Shown here in pieces: positions 9,803 through 18,741 of a stretch of 64,000 nt of DNA. Each line of letters opens with the position of its first letter. Position 1 is the first letter of the stretch. Below the pieces are notes generated by a model. That model saw only the letters and a program-made list of their open reading frames with translations, ran no database searches and was not told the origin of the DNA. The position numbers and the translations under genes are program-made. Source of the stretch: Ruegeria arenilitoris (GTDB taxonomy: Bacteria; Pseudomonadota; Alphaproteobacteria; Rhodobacterales; Rhodobacteraceae); assembly GCF_013032855.1 (NCBI RefSeq), contig NZ_WQDA01000002.1:248001-312000 (forward strand), in the 5' to 3' direction.

Positions 9803-11146
9803 GTGAACCACCACTACAGAGACACCCGCAAGATCGACCCAAGCCGCGGCGCGACGCTGGGCGACGGCACGCCGAACGACAATGACCGGATCGAGATCGG
9901 CCCCACCCAACTTGCATTCAGCGAATGGGCCGCCGCCGGGTTGCAACTGCCCAACCTGGACCGGATGCGCGAATATCGCTGGAAACGGCTGACCCAGGCG
10001 ATCGTCAACCGGGGCTATGGCGGGCTGTTGATGTTCGACCCGCTCAACATCCGATACGCCACCGACAGCACCAACATGCAGCTTTGGAACACCCACAACC
10101 CGTTCCGGGCGGTGCTGCTGTGCGCCGATGGCTACATGGTGATCTGGGACTACAAGAACTCGCCCTTCCTGTCCAAATTCAACCCTCTGGTGCGCGAGCA
10201 GCGCTCCGGCGCGGACCTGTTCTATTTCGACCGGGGCGACAAGGTGGACGTGCAGGCGGACGTGTTCGCCAACGAGGTGCGCGTGCTGATGCAGGACCAC
10301 GCCCCCGGCCACACCCGGCTGGCGGTGGACAAGATCATGCTGCACGGCCTCCGCGCGCTCGAGGCGCAGGGTTTCGAGATCATGGAAGGCGAAGAGGTCA
10401 CCGAAAAGACCCGCGCCATCAAGGGCCCTGACGAGATACTGGCCATGCTCTGCGCCAGCCACGCCTGCGAAACCGCCGTGGCCGAGATGGAGAAGTTCGC
10501 CCGCACCCATGTGGGCGACGGCAAGACCTCCGAGGATGACATCTGGGCGGTTCTGCACGCCGAGAACATCAAGCGCGGTGGCGAGTGGATCGAAACCCGC
10601 TTGCTGGCCTCAGGGCCACGTACCAACCCGTGGTTTCAGGAATGCGGGCCGCGGATTACTCAGAAGAATGAAATCATCGCCTTTGATACCGATCTGATCG
10701 GCAGCTACGGCATTTGCGTCGACATCTCGCGCACCTGGTGGATCGGGGATGAAAAACCCCGCCCCGACATGATCTATGCCATGCAGCACGCGCACGAGCA
10801 CATCATGACCAACATGGAGATGCTGAAGCCCGGCGTGATGATCCCCGACCTGACCGCCAACTGCCACAGGCTGGACGACAAGTTCCAAGCACAGAAGTAC
10901 GGCTGCCTGATGCATGGCGTGGGCCTGTGCGACGAATGGCCGTTGGTGGCTTATCCCGACAAGGCAGTGCCAGGCTCATATGATTATCCGCTGGAACCGG
11001 GCATGGTGCTGTGCGTCGAGGCCGCCGTGGGCGAAGTCGGCGGCGATTTCTCGATTAAGCTGGAAGATCAGGTTCTGATCACCGAAGATGGCTACGAGAA
11101 CCTGACCCGCTACCCGTTCGATTCCGCGCTTATGGGGCTCGACTAG
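9803..11146 (+). CDS. dddP: DMSP lyase DddP
   Basis: Cleaves dimethylsulfoniopropionate to dimethyl sulfide and acrylate; cytoplasmic metalloenzyme related to M24 peptidases (creatinase fold). The GTG start at 9803 is set by GGGAGG seven bases upstream and gives 447 residues beginning MNHHYRDTRKIDPSRG, as in known DddP. The six metal ligands reported for DddP fall at the same numbers here: Asp295, Asp297, Asp307, His371, Glu406 and Glu421. These are seen in FDTDLIGSYGICVDISR, LMHGVGLCDEW, MVLCVEAAVG and KLEDQV. The open frame extends upstream to 9491 but that part is antisense to the demethylase gene. Confidence 0.97.
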   Translation: MNHHYRDTRKIDPSRGATLGDGTPNDNDRIEIGPTQLAFSEWAAAGLQLPNLDRMREYRWKRLTQAIVNRGYGGLLMFDPLNIRYATDSTNMQLWNTHNPFRAVLLCADGYMVIWDYKNSPFLSKFNPLVREQRSGADLFYFDRGDKVDVQADVFANEVRVLMQDHAPGHTRLAVDKIMLHGLRALEAQGFEIMEGEEVTEKTRAIKGPDEILAMLCASHACETAVAEMEKFARTHVGDGKTSEDDIWAVLHAENIKRGGEWIETRLLASGPRTNPWFQECGPRITQKNEIIAFDTDLIGSYGICVDISRTWWIGDEKPRPDMIYAMQHAHEHIMTNMEMLKPGVMIPDLTANCHRLDDKFQAQKYGCLMHGVGLCDEWPLVAYPDKAVPGSYDYPLEPGMVLCVEAAVGEVGGDFSIKLEDQVLITEDGYENLTRYPFDSALMGLD

Positions 11147-11149
11147 GCC

Positions 11150-11344
11150 TCAATCCGCCCAGTGAGAGCGACGCACATTTCCGTGCCAATCCTCAAGCAC
11201 CGGCTCTGCCGATGCGCCTGGCGAAAACGTGTCTTGGGGCCAGTGCAGTCCGGCGGCAAATCCGATGGCCGTGGCCAGAAAGACGGCAACCGCCGTACCG
11301 ACCTGTGCAACTTCGAAATGCGCCACGTTTGTCGAATGTGTCAT
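11150..11344 (-). CDS. Small single-pass membrane protein
   Basis: A 64-residue protein with one hydrophobic segment (VGTAVAVFLATAIGFAAGL, about residues 15-33) between a polar N-terminus and a Trp-containing C-terminus. A good Shine-Dalgarno (AAGGAG at proper spacing on the minus strand) supports the ATG at 11344. It converges on dddP, with only three bases between the stops. I do not recognise it; it could be a small envelope or respiratory-complex accessory protein, but nothing in the sequence shows which. Confidence 0.65.
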   Translation of the reverse strand: MTHSTNVAHFEVAQVGTAVAVFLATAIGFAAGLHWPQDTFSPGASAEPVLEDWHGNVRRSHWAD

Positions 11345-11580
11345 CTCCGCGCTCCTTGATCCTTTGTTTCGGTTAGGCCGAACATGGGAGCTTCTGAATC
11401 ATTATTAAAACGAATTGTTGTTCGCTTAGACTTCACAGATTGTGATCAACGCCCTGACAAAGGGCGCCTCACGATCATCGCCTGCGCCCTCACCTTCCCG
11501 TGACGGTCCTGTCACAAGGGTTGAGACTGCACTGCCTTGTTCACAGTATTGCGCCCAGCATCACAGCCTGAGGACTCGAC

Positions 11581-12819
11581 ATGCCCACAGAACGCGTCAC
11601 ATTTTCCGGTCACGATGGTGGCCGACTGGCTGCTCGGCTGGATCTCCCCGATGGGCCGGTGCTGGCAACTGCGCTTTTTGCTCATTGCTTTACCTGCTCC
11701 AAGGACATACCTGCGGCCCGGCGCATCAGCGCGCGGCTGGCCGCGATGGGATTTGCCGTTCTCCGGTTCGACTTCACGGGCCTTGGCCATTCCGACGGCG
11801 AGTTCGCCAACACGACTTTCACTTCGAACGTTGAGGATCTGATCGCCGCTGCGCAGTTTCTTGCGGGCCGGAACATGGCGCCCGACCTGCTTGTCGGGCA
11901 TTCTTTGGGCGGGGCCGCGGTCTTGCGGGCGCGGGCCGGTATACCCTCGGTAAAGGCGGTGGTCACGATCGGCGCCCCGGCCGATCCCGGCCATGTGGCT
12001 CATCACTTTGAAGACGCACGGGGCCAGATCGAACAGGATGGCAGCGCCGAAGTTCTGCTGGGTGGGCGCCCCATCCGCATCGGCCGAGAGTTTGTGCGCG
12101 ATATCTCTGAATCCGAACTGACGCCCTCGATTGCCGAGTTGAAGGCCGCGCTGCTGATCCTGCATGCGCCGCGCGACGAAACAGTCAGCATCGACAATGC
12201 CAGCACGATCTTTCTGGCCGCCAAGCACCCAAAAAGCTTTGTTACGCTGGACGATGCAGACCACCTGATCACCCGTCCGAAGGATGCAGAATACGCCGCC
12301 GACGTCATCGCGGCCTGGGTATCGCGCTATGTCCCGCTGTCGCCGCCCGCCCCGCCGCCGGGCGCGCCCGAAGGCGTGGTGCGCGTGACCGAAGTGGACC
12401 CGGGCGGTTTTCTTCAGGACATTCAATCAGGTCCCAGCCATCATGCCGTGGCGGATGAGCCGGCCTCTTACGGCGGGACCGATCGCGGCATGTCGCCTTA
12501 TGGCTTCGTTTCTGCCGGGCTTGGGGCGTGCACTTCGATGACCATCCGCATGTATGCGCGACGCAAGCAATGGCCCCTGACCGGGATCAGCGTGGATGTC
12601 TGTCACAACAAGGTGCACGCGCAGGACGCGGGGTTGGCCGGGGATGGAAAGGTCGACCAGTTCCGCCGCAAGATCCGACTGGACGGACCGCTGGACAATG
12701 ACCAGCGGACCAAGCTTCTTGAGATCGCCGACAAATGCCCAGTGCACCGCACGCTTGAAAATTCAGCGCATATCACCACCGAACTGCTGCCGCCGGAACC
12801 TGTTGCGGCTCCGGCGTGA
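11581..12819 (+). CDS. Alpha/beta-hydrolase fused to an OsmC-like domain
   Basis: A 412-residue fusion. Residues about 1-250 form an alpha/beta hydrolase with the nucleophile elbow VGHSLGGAAV and a late Asp/His pair (LHAPRDETV, LDDADHLI). Residues about 265-410 form an OsmC/Ohr-like domain with the two redox cysteines in GLGACTSMTIR and KCPVHRTLEN. OsmC proteins reduce organic hydroperoxides with thiols. The hydrolase half may release a fatty or ester substrate for it, but that is inference. This fusion occurs in several proteobacteria. The 236-base upstream spacer holds its promoter. Confidence 0.93.
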   Translation: MPTERVTFSGHDGGRLAARLDLPDGPVLATALFAHCFTCSKDIPAARRISARLAAMGFAVLRFDFTGLGHSDGEFANTTFTSNVEDLIAAAQFLAGRNMAPDLLVGHSLGGAAVLRARAGIPSVKAVVTIGAPADPGHVAHHFEDARGQIEQDGSAEVLLGGRPIRIGREFVRDISESELTPSIAELKAALLILHAPRDETVSIDNASTIFLAAKHPKSFVTLDDADHLITRPKDAEYAADVIAAWVSRYVPLSPPAPPPGAPEGVVRVTEVDPGGFLQDIQSGPSHHAVADEPASYGGTDRGMSPYGFVSAGLGACTSMTIRMYARRKQWPLTGISVDVCHNKVHAQDAGLAGDGKVDQFRRKIRLDGPLDNDQRTKLLEIADKCPVHRTLENSAHITTELLPPEPVAAPA

Positions 12820-12841
12820 ACCGATACCCGTTCCGGATGAC

Positions 12842-13201
12842 CTATCGCCGAGGCGCAGGCCTGTGGATCGGGGGCCGTGCCGCTGGTGGGCGGGCCACGG
12901 GCGGTCGAGGACGCGCCGGCGGCTTGGCGATCGGAGGTTTCGGCCGCGCGGGCGGTTTCGCAATTGGCGGCTTGGGTTTGGGCGGCGGTTTCCCACCCGG
13001 CGGTTTACCCGGCGGCGGTGGGCGGTCCACGTCAATGTCGACATTCACGTTGCGGTAATAGTCGTTCCACAGCATCGAGTCATAGAACGGGTCATATCCG
13101 TATCCTACACCGACCGTGACGCCTTCACAGCCCGAGAGGGTGAATCCCCCGGCCCCAAGCCCCAGAACGATGACGGATCGCTTCAAAAAGGTTCCTGCCA
13201 T
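12842..13201 (-). CDS. Small lipoprotein with proline-rich repeat tail
   Basis: The 119-residue product starts MAGTFLKRSVIVLGLG. The signal peptide ends in a lipobox (TLSGC), so it is probably a lipid-anchored envelope protein. After a short Tyr/Asp-rich region (about 30-55) the C-terminal half is a low-complexity repeat of KPPIAKPPARP type, extended and basic. I chose the ATG at 13199-13201 over an ORF start 45 bases upstream because only the former opens a signal peptide. It starts 10 bases after the stop of the gene upstream, so the two are probably one operon. Function unknown; the tail could span the periplasm or bind another envelope component. Confidence 0.75.
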   Translation of the reverse strand: MAGTFLKRSVIVLGLGAGGFTLSGCEGVTVGVGYGYDPFYDSMLWNDYYRNVNVDIDVDRPPPPGKPPGGKPPPKPKPPIAKPPARPKPPIAKPPARPRPPVARPPAARPPIHRPAPRR

Positions 13202-13211
13202 TTTCACGCCC

Positions 13212-13793
13212 TCACTGCACTGACCGGAATGACGCGAAGATGGCATTCAGATCCTCGACATAGCCAGGATCTGCACCGTCGCGCAGGATGGTCACCACAA
13301 CCGCAACACGGTTTCGCGGCAGGTCGATCACCGTCGCGGTGAAGTTGATCCCGCGCCCGTCACGGGTGCCGGTGCCGCGAATGACCCGGGCCGGCAAACC
13401 GCCGATGCGCATGTTCGCATCACTTGTCACCTCTGGGTTTTTCACCAGAAACTTGTCGACATCCTGCAAGTAACGGACCCCGTCCTCGATGCTGGCAACG
13501 CCGAACGGCGAAACGAACCCGATCCAGACCGAGTCATCTGTGACCGGGCGCGCAGCCATCACCCGGCTTACGGACCGGGTATCGCCCAGTTGTGTATCCT
13601 CAAGATCGCGTGGGCCGCCCGTGCGCAGCATCCAGAAATCCGGGACATCGAACTGAAACAGCGCACGCCCCCCTTCGGTGTAGGTGACTGGCGTATCGCT
13701 CAGCCCCGCACCCGTCATGCCGACCCAAAAAGCCGCGCCGATGGCAAAAAGGTTTTTCTTAAACAAGCTGATATCTCTATTTGTTGGTGTCAT
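13212..13793 (-). CDS. Secreted conserved hypothetical protein
   Basis: A 193-residue protein, likely starting at the ATG at 13793 (MTPTNRDISLFKKNLFAIGA), with a hydrophobic signal-like segment and probable cleavage before SDTPVTY. The mature part has a mixed beta pattern (RALFQFDVPDFWMLRTG, VSPFGVASIEDGVRYLQD, NRVAVVVTILRDG) and ends EDLNAIFASFRSVQ. It resembles small periplasmic proteins with a PsbP/Mog1-like shape, but I cannot assign a family. The RBS is weak. The lipoprotein gene begins 10 bases downstream. The frame stays open to 14096, but that extension overlaps the next gene and is unlikely to be coding. Confidence 0.7.
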   Translation of the reverse strand: MTPTNRDISLFKKNLFAIGAAFWVGMTGAGLSDTPVTYTEGGRALFQFDVPDFWMLRTGGPRDLEDTQLGDTRSVSRVMAARPVTDDSVWIGFVSPFGVASIEDGVRYLQDVDKFLVKNPEVTSDANMRIGGLPARVIRGTGTRDGRGINFTATVIDLPRNRVAVVVTILRDGADPGYVEDLNAIFASFRSVQ

Positions 13794-13878
13794 CGTCCCG
13801 AGGATGAGCGATGCAACCCGCGCTTGTCCAGTTTTTAAAGAGTTTTGCTCAGGGGGCCCGCCCGACCTGCGTTGCCGC

Positions 13879-14211
13879 CTAGTCTGCATATACGCCGACT
13901 GTCGCATCGCCGGCCTCTCCCACAAATCGTATCCGCGTACCGTCCGACTGAACATCGTAACAGGCCCAAAAGTCAGACGGTGGCCAGATCGAACAGTATC
14001 TGTCATCCCGCACCGCCCAGCGCCCCGAGCTGGGTCGACCCGAGAAATACTGCGTGGCCATAGACGGCTCGAAGACCTGTGTGGCTCCGTTGTCATAAGC
14101 CAGCGTCCGGCGCGACAGGGCGTCGAGAATCTGCGCGCCCGTCAGCGGTCGGAACGTGTCGGCCGCCAGAATTCCGGGCCAAACCAACAAAATCAGGGCA
14201 AACCGTCTCAT
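13879..14211 (-). CDS. Small secreted protein, DUF995-like
   Basis: A 110-residue product with signal peptide RRFALILLVWPGILA and AGGAG eight bases before the ATG at 14211. The body has the pattern LTGAQILDALSRRTLAYDNG, then GRPSSGRWAVRDDRYCSIW and a closing FWACYDVQSDGTRIRF. The order leucine-rich helix, Gly-Trp strand, Cys-x-x-Trp and Cys-Tyr resembles DUF995-type secreted proteins; this link is by eye only. The two cysteines probably pair. It is divergent from purB (start 14299) and lies 85 bases upstream of the next minus-strand gene. Confidence 0.7.
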   Translation of the reverse strand: MRRFALILLVWPGILAADTFRPLTGAQILDALSRRTLAYDNGATQVFEPSMATQYFSGRPSSGRWAVRDDRYCSIWPPSDFWACYDVQSDGTRIRFVGEAGDATVGVYAD

Positions 14212-14298
14212 CCCGCGTCTCCTGCCTTGTCCCAACGGTCCGGCGAGTCTATCACCCGCGCCAACACCCATTGCCAACCGAAAAAGGTGCCGCCGCCC

Positions 14299-15603
<1,305 letters not shown>

Positions 15604-15629
15604 CCCTCGACGCAGGAACGGCTTTTGCC

Positions 15630-15670
15630 GGGGCCCGGGTCGCGCTGCGCGATCCGGGCCCCTGTCTTTT
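15630..15670 (+). terminator. Strong terminator after purB
   Basis: A 15-bp stem (15630-15644 with 15648-15662, one G-T mismatch) with a three-base loop, followed by TGTCTTTT. It lies 27 bases past the purB stop. Confidence 0.9.
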
Positions 15671-15730
15671 GCGGAAACGTCCGAAATCGGCTATGCTGAA
15701 TGGGCAATTTCCGTTCAAGGAGAGTCCATC

Positions 15731-15883
15731 ATGATCCGCACGACACTCTGCGCACTGGCCCTTGCCCTGTCCGCCTCGTCCGCATTCGCCTGCCAAGGCC
15801 ACAGCAAGCAATCGCAATCCTGTGCGCCTGGTACGACTTGGGATTCGGCCTCGGAAAGCTGCGTGAAAAACGCCAGCAGCTGA
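15731..15883 (+). CDS. Small secreted protein with paired-cysteine motif
   Basis: A 50-residue ORF. AAGGAG at the right distance supports the ATG at 15731. A signal peptide (LCALALALSASSAFA) leaves a mature peptide of about 30 residues. It contains CAPGTTWDSASESCV, a Cys-x12-Cys loop with inner Gly and Trp-Asp. The next gene (15985) has a loop of identical spacing, CLFGRVYDEAAGRCV, so the two secreted products may be related or share a partner. No family recognised; similar short Cys-x2-Gly-x2-Trp-Asp loops occur in small Rhodobacterales secreted proteins. Confidence 0.7.
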   Translation: MIRTTLCALALALSASSAFACQGHSKQSQSCAPGTTWDSASESCVKNASS

Positions 15884-15984
15884 ATTCTTGTCCTACTTGT
15901 GAATAAAAGCGAGCCATTGGCTGTTAGCTTTTTTGAAGAACGCACTATGCTTCTTGCGAGCAGCCCTTGGAACGGAGTAGGACA

Positions 15985-16524
15985 ATGCGCCTTTTGATGG
16001 CCACGGCACTAGCCCTTCAGACCTTTGCCTTTGCCCCCGCGGTCAGTGCCGCCGGCGGTGACAGCAGCCCCCCAAAACCGACGAATACCACCAAGAAATG
16101 CCTGTTCGGCCGCGTCTATGACGAAGCAGCCGGCCGGTGCGTCAAACCGAACAAGACCAATTTCAGCGAAGAGCAATTGTATCAGGCCGTGCGCGAGCTT
16201 GCTTATGACGGCCAGTTCGAAAATGCGCAGAACGTGTTGCGGGTCATGGATCAAGACGATGATCGCGTTTTGACGTATTGGGGCTTCACCTACCGCAAAA
16301 TGGGCGAAGCCGAGCTGGCCAACACCTACTACCAACGCGCAATCAAAACCAATCCTGACAACATTCTGGCCCGCAGCTACATGGGTCAGGGATATGTCAC
16401 CGAAGGGAAAACCGAATTGGCCATCGCGCAATGGCGCGAGATCAAGGCACGCGGAGGAGAAGGCACCTGGGCCGAAGCGTCTCTGCGCGAGGCGATCCGC
16501 ACGGGGCTGACTTACAGCTACTAG
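15985..16524 (+). CDS. Secreted tetratricopeptide-repeat protein
   Basis: A 179-residue product with signal peptide (LLMATALALQTFAFAPAVSA) and GGAG eight bases before the ATG at 15985. After a Pro/Thr linker comes the two-cysteine loop CLFGRVYDEAAGRCV. Then about three TPR-type helix pairs follow (YQAVRELAYDGQFENAQNVL, YWGFTYRKMGEAELANTYYQ, SYMGQGYVTEGKTELAIAQW). It is probably a periplasmic scaffold protein. The frame could begin at a TTG at 15967, but the ATG opens a better signal peptide. Partner unknown. Confidence 0.82.
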   Translation: MRLLMATALALQTFAFAPAVSAAGGDSSPPKPTNTTKKCLFGRVYDEAAGRCVKPNKTNFSEEQLYQAVRELAYDGQFENAQNVLRVMDQDDDRVLTYWGFTYRKMGEAELANTYYQRAIKTNPDNILARSYMGQGYVTEGKTELAIAQWREIKARGGEGTWAEASLREAIRTGLTYSY

Positions 16525-16590
16525 GTTCAGTCTTTCTTTACTCGACTCTCGCTAGTCTGCCTGCGGAACAAAAATTGACACCGCAGGCAG

Positions 16591-17691
16591 ATGCAAGATT
16601 CACATGCTTTGGTACAGACCGCGCCGGGCAATTCTGCTCCGGCCGAGAAACAGACGGATGACGCCCCTCGCGTCATACCTCGCCAACTCACGCCCGGTCA
16701 GAAGGCCGCCATCATCGTACGCCTGCTGTTGAACGAGGGGGCCGATCTTCCGTTGGAGGAGTTGCCCGACGAACTGCAGGAACGGCTGACCCTCCAACTG
16801 GGCCGGATGGGGCTGGTTGACCGTGTAACCCTCGCTGCGGTCGCGCAAGAATTCGCAGATGCGCTGGACAGCGTCGGACTTGCCTTCCCGCACGGCTTGG
16901 CTGGGGCGCTTGACGCAGTAAATGGCAAGATTGCCCCGGCGACCGCCGCCCGGCTGCGCAAGGTCGCGGGTGTGCGCCAGGTCGGCGATCCATGGCTGCG
17001 CCTGCGTGACACCCCTGCCGAAGACCTTGCGCGTATGGCTCAGGCCGAAAGCACCGAAGTTGCAGCCGTCATGCTATCCAAGCTCGATACGGCGAAGGCA
17101 GCACAGTTGTTGGCGCAATTGCCCGGACCGGTGGCCAGACGGATTACCTATGCCGTGTCAAAAACCGCCAACGTGACGCCCGAGGCGGTGGAGCGGATCG
17201 GCTGGTCCCTGGCCGCGCAATTGGATCAACGCCCGGTTCCGGCCTTCAACGATTCACCCGACACGCGCGTCGGGGCGATCTTGAACCAATCCCCCCCCTC
17301 CACGCGTGACGGGCTGCTGGACGCGCTCGATGAGGAGGATTCTGAGTTCGCCAGCGCTGTTCGAAAGTCCATCTTAACCTTTGCGCACATCGCCACGCGC
17401 ATTGCTGCACGGGATGTGCCTGCCATCCTGCGCGAAGTCGATCAGCCAATTCTGATAGCCGCTCTGGCTGGCGCCAGAACCGAGGATGACAAGGCCTCGG
17501 TCGACCATCTGCTGTCCAACATATCCGCACGGATGGCCGACAACCTGCGCGAAGAAATTGCTGAACGCGGCAAGGTCAAGCAGGCCGAAGCAGAGGAGGC
17601 CATGACCCAGATTGTCAGTGCGATCCGCACACTCGTGGACGCCGGCACAATTGCCCTTGTCGAAGCGGATGCCGACGGCAACGACGACTAA
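16591..17691 (+). CDS. Divergent FliG-like flagellar motor switch protein, solitary
   Basis: A 366-residue protein with FliG architecture. The N-terminal region has LTPGQKAAIIVRLLLNEGAD and QERLTLQLGRMG. The C-terminal torque domain reads LREVDQPILIAALAG and then ISARMADNLREEIAERGKVK. FliG normally joins the FliF ring to FliM and contacts the stator. Two key features are altered: the middle-domain EHPQ motif is ESTE here, and the lysine in the torque-helix LIALKGA of E. coli is alanine. The Arg and the two acidic residues (LREE) remain. No other flagellar gene is nearby. It may be a second, specialised FliG or one in decay. Confidence 0.8.
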   Translation: MQDSHALVQTAPGNSAPAEKQTDDAPRVIPRQLTPGQKAAIIVRLLLNEGADLPLEELPDELQERLTLQLGRMGLVDRVTLAAVAQEFADALDSVGLAFPHGLAGALDAVNGKIAPATAARLRKVAGVRQVGDPWLRLRDTPAEDLARMAQAESTEVAAVMLSKLDTAKAAQLLAQLPGPVARRITYAVSKTANVTPEAVERIGWSLAAQLDQRPVPAFNDSPDTRVGAILNQSPPSTRDGLLDALDEEDSEFASAVRKSILTFAHIATRIAARDVPAILREVDQPILIAALAGARTEDDKASVDHLLSNISARMADNLREEIAERGKVKQAEAEEAMTQIVSAIRTLVDAGTIALVEADADGNDD

Positions 17692-17809
17692 GGGCTGCCC
17701 GCCGCTGGCTCGGATGCCGCGGAACCCGGGCTCGGGACAATGCTTGTGGTTGTTGCGCGCCGGCTGTATGTCTGAGTCCGCAATTCACAACACCCGGTGA
17801 GATCCCCCG

Positions 17810-18733
17810 ATGCCCGTCGAAAAGTCGGAACTGAGCCGCTTTGAGCTTGGTCAATACTATGTCGCCAACCTGTTCCTGAAAGGCATGATCGTCGCAATGC
17901 GTCTTTTGCCCTATGAACGGCGCATTTCGACGATGGGGGCGATCGTGCGCGGGTTGGCCCCGGCGGTTGGGTTCACCAAACGTGTGCGCAGCAACCTGAA
18001 ACTGACCTGCCCTGACCTGCCTGAAGCCGAAGTCAAACGCATTTGCCGTGCAGTGCCCGACAACGCAGGCCGCGCGATCATGGAACACTTCTCGCCCGAG
18101 GATTTCACTGAACGGCAGAAGAACGCAAAAGTATCTGGTTCAGGAATCGCCGCCTTTGAACAAGCGGTGGCCGAAGGTCGGCCGGTGATGATGATCACCG
18201 CACATTTCGGTCACTACCTTGCTGCGCGGATCGCATTGCAGGCGCGCAGCGGCAAGCCGATTGGTTGCCTGTACCGTCGCATGGCCAATCCGTATTTCAA
18301 CCAGATGTATGTCGACGCCTTCCACAAAACCGGCGAGCCGATGTTCGAACAAGGCCGGCGCGGCATGGTGGAAATGGTTCGGTCCCTCAAGAAGGGCGGC
18401 ATCATCGCCATCGTATCGGACCTGCACGCCCATGGCGGTGAAGAATTGACGTTTTTTGGCAAACCCGCTGTCACGTCTGTTTTGAACGCGGAATTGGCAA
18501 TGAAATACGATGCCGTTCTCATTCCTTGTTATGCGGTGCGCCAAGCCAACGGTATCGATTTCGAGATCGTTTTGCATGATCCGGTGCCGCATACGGACCC
18601 CAAGACCATGACCCAATTCATCAACGATGACCTCGAAGGCATGGTGCGGAAACACATGGGCCAATGGTTCTGGATTCACCGACGGTGGAAAGCCTGGAAT
18701 GGGCTGGGTGTGCAGCCTCAGGACATGCCCTGA
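17810..18733 (+). CDS. LpxL/HtrB-family acyltransferase-like protein lacking the catalytic acid
   Basis: A 307-residue protein of the lipid A/lysophospholipid acyltransferase family, expected at the inner face of the membrane. Family features are the hydrophobic N-terminal helix, the GCLYRRMANPYFNQMYVD substrate region, GGIIAIVSDLHAHGGEELTF with following FFGKPA, and the terminal QWFWIHRRWK. The catalytic motif of the family is His-x4-Asp/Glu; here it reads HFGHYLAAR, with leucine where the acid belongs. It may therefore be inactive or use another mechanism. Neighbours (fliG-like, DUF1223) give no help. Codon use is normal and the frame is intact. Confidence 0.82.
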   Translation: MPVEKSELSRFELGQYYVANLFLKGMIVAMRLLPYERRISTMGAIVRGLAPAVGFTKRVRSNLKLTCPDLPEAEVKRICRAVPDNAGRAIMEHFSPEDFTERQKNAKVSGSGIAAFEQAVAEGRPVMMITAHFGHYLAARIALQARSGKPIGCLYRRMANPYFNQMYVDAFHKTGEPMFEQGRRGMVEMVRSLKKGGIIAIVSDLHAHGGEELTFFGKPAVTSVLNAELAMKYDAVLIPCYAVRQANGIDFEIVLHDPVPHTDPKTMTQFINDDLEGMVRKHMGQWFWIHRRWKAWNGLGVQPQDMP

Positions 18734-18741
18734 GCCGCCCT

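Noticed and set aside
13794..14096. Upstream extension of the 13212-13793 secreted protein
   Set aside because: The extension overlaps the next gene and lacks a signal at its end; the internal ATG opens a signal-like segment.
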